From Phymatolithon calcareum (taxonomy: Eukaryota; Rhodophyta; Florideophyceae; Hapalidiales): DNA of 64,000 nucleotides. The notes under the pieces are model-generated. The model saw nothing but the letters and a program-made list of their open reading frames with translations, was not told where the DNA came from and ran no database searches. This document shows, piece after piece, positions 61,752 to 64,000 of this stretch. Where the stretch lies: positions 1,612,001 through 1,676,000 of the forward strand of contig OZ345378.1 of assembly GCA_977006965.1 (NCBI GenBank). The letters run 5' to 3'. A program made the position numbers and the translations under genes. The first letter of the stretch is position 1. Each line of letters opens with the position of its first letter.

Positions 61752-63294
61752 TCAAGAATCGCGGAAGATATCACTGATGACGTCGAAAATAGACGACCCA
61801 GCACCTTCTCCATCTCCAGAATCCCCAATTCCCCAATCGCTACTCCCGTCATCGGAAGGATCATCCTGGAAACCGTAATCTGCTTCTTCGAACGTTCCCC
61901 ATTCCGTGTTGGCATCATCAGGTGCCTGAAAGTCAGGCCCAGAGTCTTGATATCCAGGTTCTTGAAACCCAGAGCTCTGCGTTCCAGACTCTTGGAACCC
62001 ATAGTTACCCTCTCCACCCAATCCGTCATCTCCTAGCCCGTCATCATCTTCCCCGCCCATCATCGCTCCCGATGCAATGTCTGCTCCAGCCACGGCACCC
62101 GCTCCTCCGGCACCGGCACCACCACCACCTGGTATCGGCATGGGCATCATCATTCCCGGTCCCATATGCCCACGACTGTGCAGACTGAAATAATCTACTC
62201 ACAGAATTATACAAACATGACCAAGCTTTGTTAGCGAAGACACCACAACTTTCTGCTTTAGCAATCTCGCACAAGTGTCGCAACTTACCGAAATCAATCG
62301 CAATCGCCGTTGAGAGAAGAACAGCGCGCTGGTCCTGCGTAAGTTTCGCGCCGGCGGTGGAAGTATCCTCGGTTGGTGCCACAGCGCTTGAATCGCTTAC
62401 AAGTCCCTCCGCAGATATTCCCATGGACGGGTCCAACCGCAAGACATATTGACGGGCATCGGTAAAGATCTCTCGGGCGAACCCTGTGAAATCCTTGTTC
62501 ACGCTCGCAATTTTGCGTCCATCCTCGTCACGCATGTCGAAATCAATGGCTAGAAAGCCGGAGTCCACCCTTGCAAACTGAGTTTTTTCGATGTACATGG
62601 CGTACCGCCGTCGATACAGATGCCAATTCATGTGCACTTCGCCGATCGGTTCGCCTTCTGGTGTTTCCACAAACATGGAAGTGGAGAATACATAGAACGG
62701 GCGTCGAAGTACGAACGCAGGGTCACCATGTTTGTCCAGAACGGTGGCCCGAAACGATCTGTGCGTGCGAAAAACGTTTCGAGTGATGCTCTTGCCTAGG
62801 GAGTCTTCTTCTGCGATGTAGCCAACAACTTCTCCGCCAGGCGCGGCACGAATTGTATATCGATTCGCTTGCTCAAAACCGATCAATATGTTTCCCCACT
62901 AAGCAACGGTTTTAAAAGGGCAGAGCGTACACGGGAGCGTGTAAGATACAGACAAGCAGTGTAAAACATCTACGATGTCCGAAAGGACACAGAAATGGAC
63001 TGGACTGGCTAAACGTACTTCGTATTCTCTGGTCACCACCAGTGCTGGCGGGGAGAGAACTAGTTCGCGCCCACGCACCTCAGCCAGTTCTTTCGTCGGT
63101 GCAGACGGCGGCTGTGCGGTTGAGAAACTCCTTGAGCACGCTTCTATACATCTCAAATTGGAATTTTTCGGAACATGGTCCAGTCTACCCCAACTTGGCA
63201 CTGGAATTGAATAAAATCCAGTGTTGTACAAATACCGGCAAGCTGGTCGCCAGGGTGAAAGTCTTGTTCTCAAACGAAGAGCTGCTTGTAGCAT
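61752..63294 (-). CDS. mitochondrial scramblase-family (AIM25-like) protein, three exons
   Basis: Exons 63294-63019, 62898-62289 and 62194-61752 give 442 aa. Exon 1 starts MLQAALRLRTRLSPWRPACR, a classic mitochondrial presequence, and ends ALVVTREYE. Splicing (GTACGT ... CTTAG, 120 bp) continues as WGNILIGFEQANRYTI, the family's conserved entry. The second intron (GTAAGT ... GAGTAG, 94 bp) joins AIAIDF to DYFSLHSRGH, a conserved end of the family's core. The C-terminal ~130 residues are Met/Pro/Gly then Asp/Glu/Gly-rich, a low-complexity tail. The scramblase/tubby-like fold binds membranes; mitochondrial location is inferred from the presequence and family. Without both introns the reading frame breaks, which supports the model. 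Confidence 0.88.
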
Positions 63295-63676
63295 TTCTAG
63301 GTAGAGAGCACTGACGCAGTGCGTACAGTATTCTAACCTCGCGGCGCAATATACGGCCTCGGAACAATTAAGCGCAACATTGGAGCTCCAATGATGACGG
63401 AAACCATGACACTTGAGTATACAATTCATACAAAATACAGATCTCCATACGTTGTACAACTATAAATATACAGTCCTGTATGAGAATTATCGATTCGATT
63501 TCCCGCCAAAAATGAGTACGACATCACTTTTGCAAACAGCTGGACATGGCATTCGTATTGCAGGCAACATAGTTTAACTACTGTACACCACATATCGATA
63601 TCTCCAGTTTTGCTTGACGGAACCCAATACTCGCCGAAGAAAAATCGATCGCCAGAAGCCGTTGTCATCTTCCGAA
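63295..63676. other. divergent promoter region
   Basis: About 380 bp between the scramblase-family gene (-) and the primase gene (+). Contains TACAGTA/TACTGTA motifs near 63326 and 63578. No TATA box is evident. Confidence 0.5.
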
Positions 63677-64000
63677 ATGCAGGTGTCGAAAGCTGGTGGT
63701 AGAAATGCTACAAGGCATCAAGCCTCAGAAGTAGCACTCACGGCAAGGTCAACTTCATCTTCCTACGCGCCATTGTATCTGTCGTCAAGCCTGCGAGATA
63801 TTGCGTTTGACATCCAAGAGCTCGAATCCTACGCTCTGGACCGGCTAAAGTTGCTGAAGGCTATTGACCTGGCCCGCAAACAATCCGTGTCAGGACCGAA
63901 AGGAAATGCACAGCCAGCGATTCGAACTGCAACACGTCAAGCCGAGCGAACGTATTCTCTGTCGATTCCACCGAAAGGGAACGCAGACCGCGAAGCCCAA
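63677..64000 (+). CDS. PRIM2: DNA primase large subunit, N-terminal part (runs off window)
   Basis: The first 108 codons of a gene that continues past the window edge. The segment APLYLSSSLRDIAFDIQELE followed by SYALDRLKLLKAI matches the conserved N-terminus of the eukaryotic primase large subunit, where YxxPP...ISLxEFExxAIDRLKxL precedes the body of the protein. That subunit pairs with the small catalytic subunit and DNA polymerase alpha to make RNA-DNA primers; its Fe-S C-terminal domain would lie outside the window. The ~25 residues before the motif are Ser/Ala/Thr-rich. The identification rests on a short stretch. Confidence 0.7.
   Translation, partial: MQVSKAGGRNATRHQASEVALTARSTSSSYAPLYLSSSLRDIAFDIQELESYALDRLKLLKAIDLARKQSVSGPKGNAQPAIRTATRQAERTYSLSIPPKGNADREAQ

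Noticed and set aside
1-64000. tRNA genes
   Set aside because: I looked for GGTTCGANTCC-like B boxes on both strands. The few TTCGA sites lie in coding DNA or lack a matching A box and acceptor stem. A covariance-model scan would settle it.
1-64000. CRISPR arrays or bacterial operon structure
   Set aside because: The regular repeats found are coding minisatellites or diverged tandem repeats. Gene spacing, introns and targeting peptides are eukaryotic.

Overview
The window looks like nuclear DNA of a photosynthetic eukaryote, most probably a red alga. The evidence is plant-type lysine and tryptophan biosynthesis genes, a pair of Rieske oxygenases of the chloroplast PAO/TIC55/PTC52 type, mitochondrial-type presequences, and genes with no or few short introns (94-133 bp, GT-AG). 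A large family of secreted Hedgehog-type Hint (Hog) proteins fits the red-algal reading. The species is an inference, not something read directly from the sequence.

Layout. 1-5.5 kb: a kelch-Hint fusion gene with one intron, and an unknown ORF between two diverged direct repeats. 5.5-9 kb: PRMT1-type arginine methyltransferase and a mitochondrial CBS-pair protein. 9-11.7 kb: non-coding, repeat-rich. 11.7-19.7 kb: a DNA transposon with a ~1390-aa Tnp2-like transposase and two unknown accessory ORFs. 20.3-23.5 kb: a six-knuckle CCHC protein and a small membrane protein, with foldback sequence between them. 24-30 kb: three Hint genes in tandem on the minus strand; one carries an in-frame TAA and one a 25-copy KDDD repeat. 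30-35 kb: no recognisable gene. 35.2-41 kb: two ~514-aa Rieske oxygenase paralogues in tandem. 41.8-47.6 kb: nested transposons, a Mutator-like element containing a pogo element (itself split by a solo-LTR-like insertion) and a hAT element, each with matching target duplications. 49.4-56.5 kb: three more Hint genes. 58.2-64 kb: a housekeeping block of phosphoribosylanthranilate isomerase, an alpha/beta hydrolase, plastid dihydrodipicolinate reductase, a mitochondrial scramblase-family protein with two introns, and the 5' end of a probable DNA primase large subunit.

The unifying theme is the Hint family. Seven loci share a conserved C-terminal ~178-residue module (CFP start, TxxH, NPxTxHGxIxVDG) behind a signal peptide. 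They differ completely in the segment between: kelch repeats plus an acidic linker, Asp/Lys tracts, or Pro/Ser/Ala-rich linkers. This looks like a secreted self-processing module releasing fast-diverging N-terminal cargo. The cargo, the nucleophile used and the biological role are not visible in the sequence. The Hint genes are separated by repeat-rich, palindrome-rich DNA and transposons, which may have helped duplicate them.
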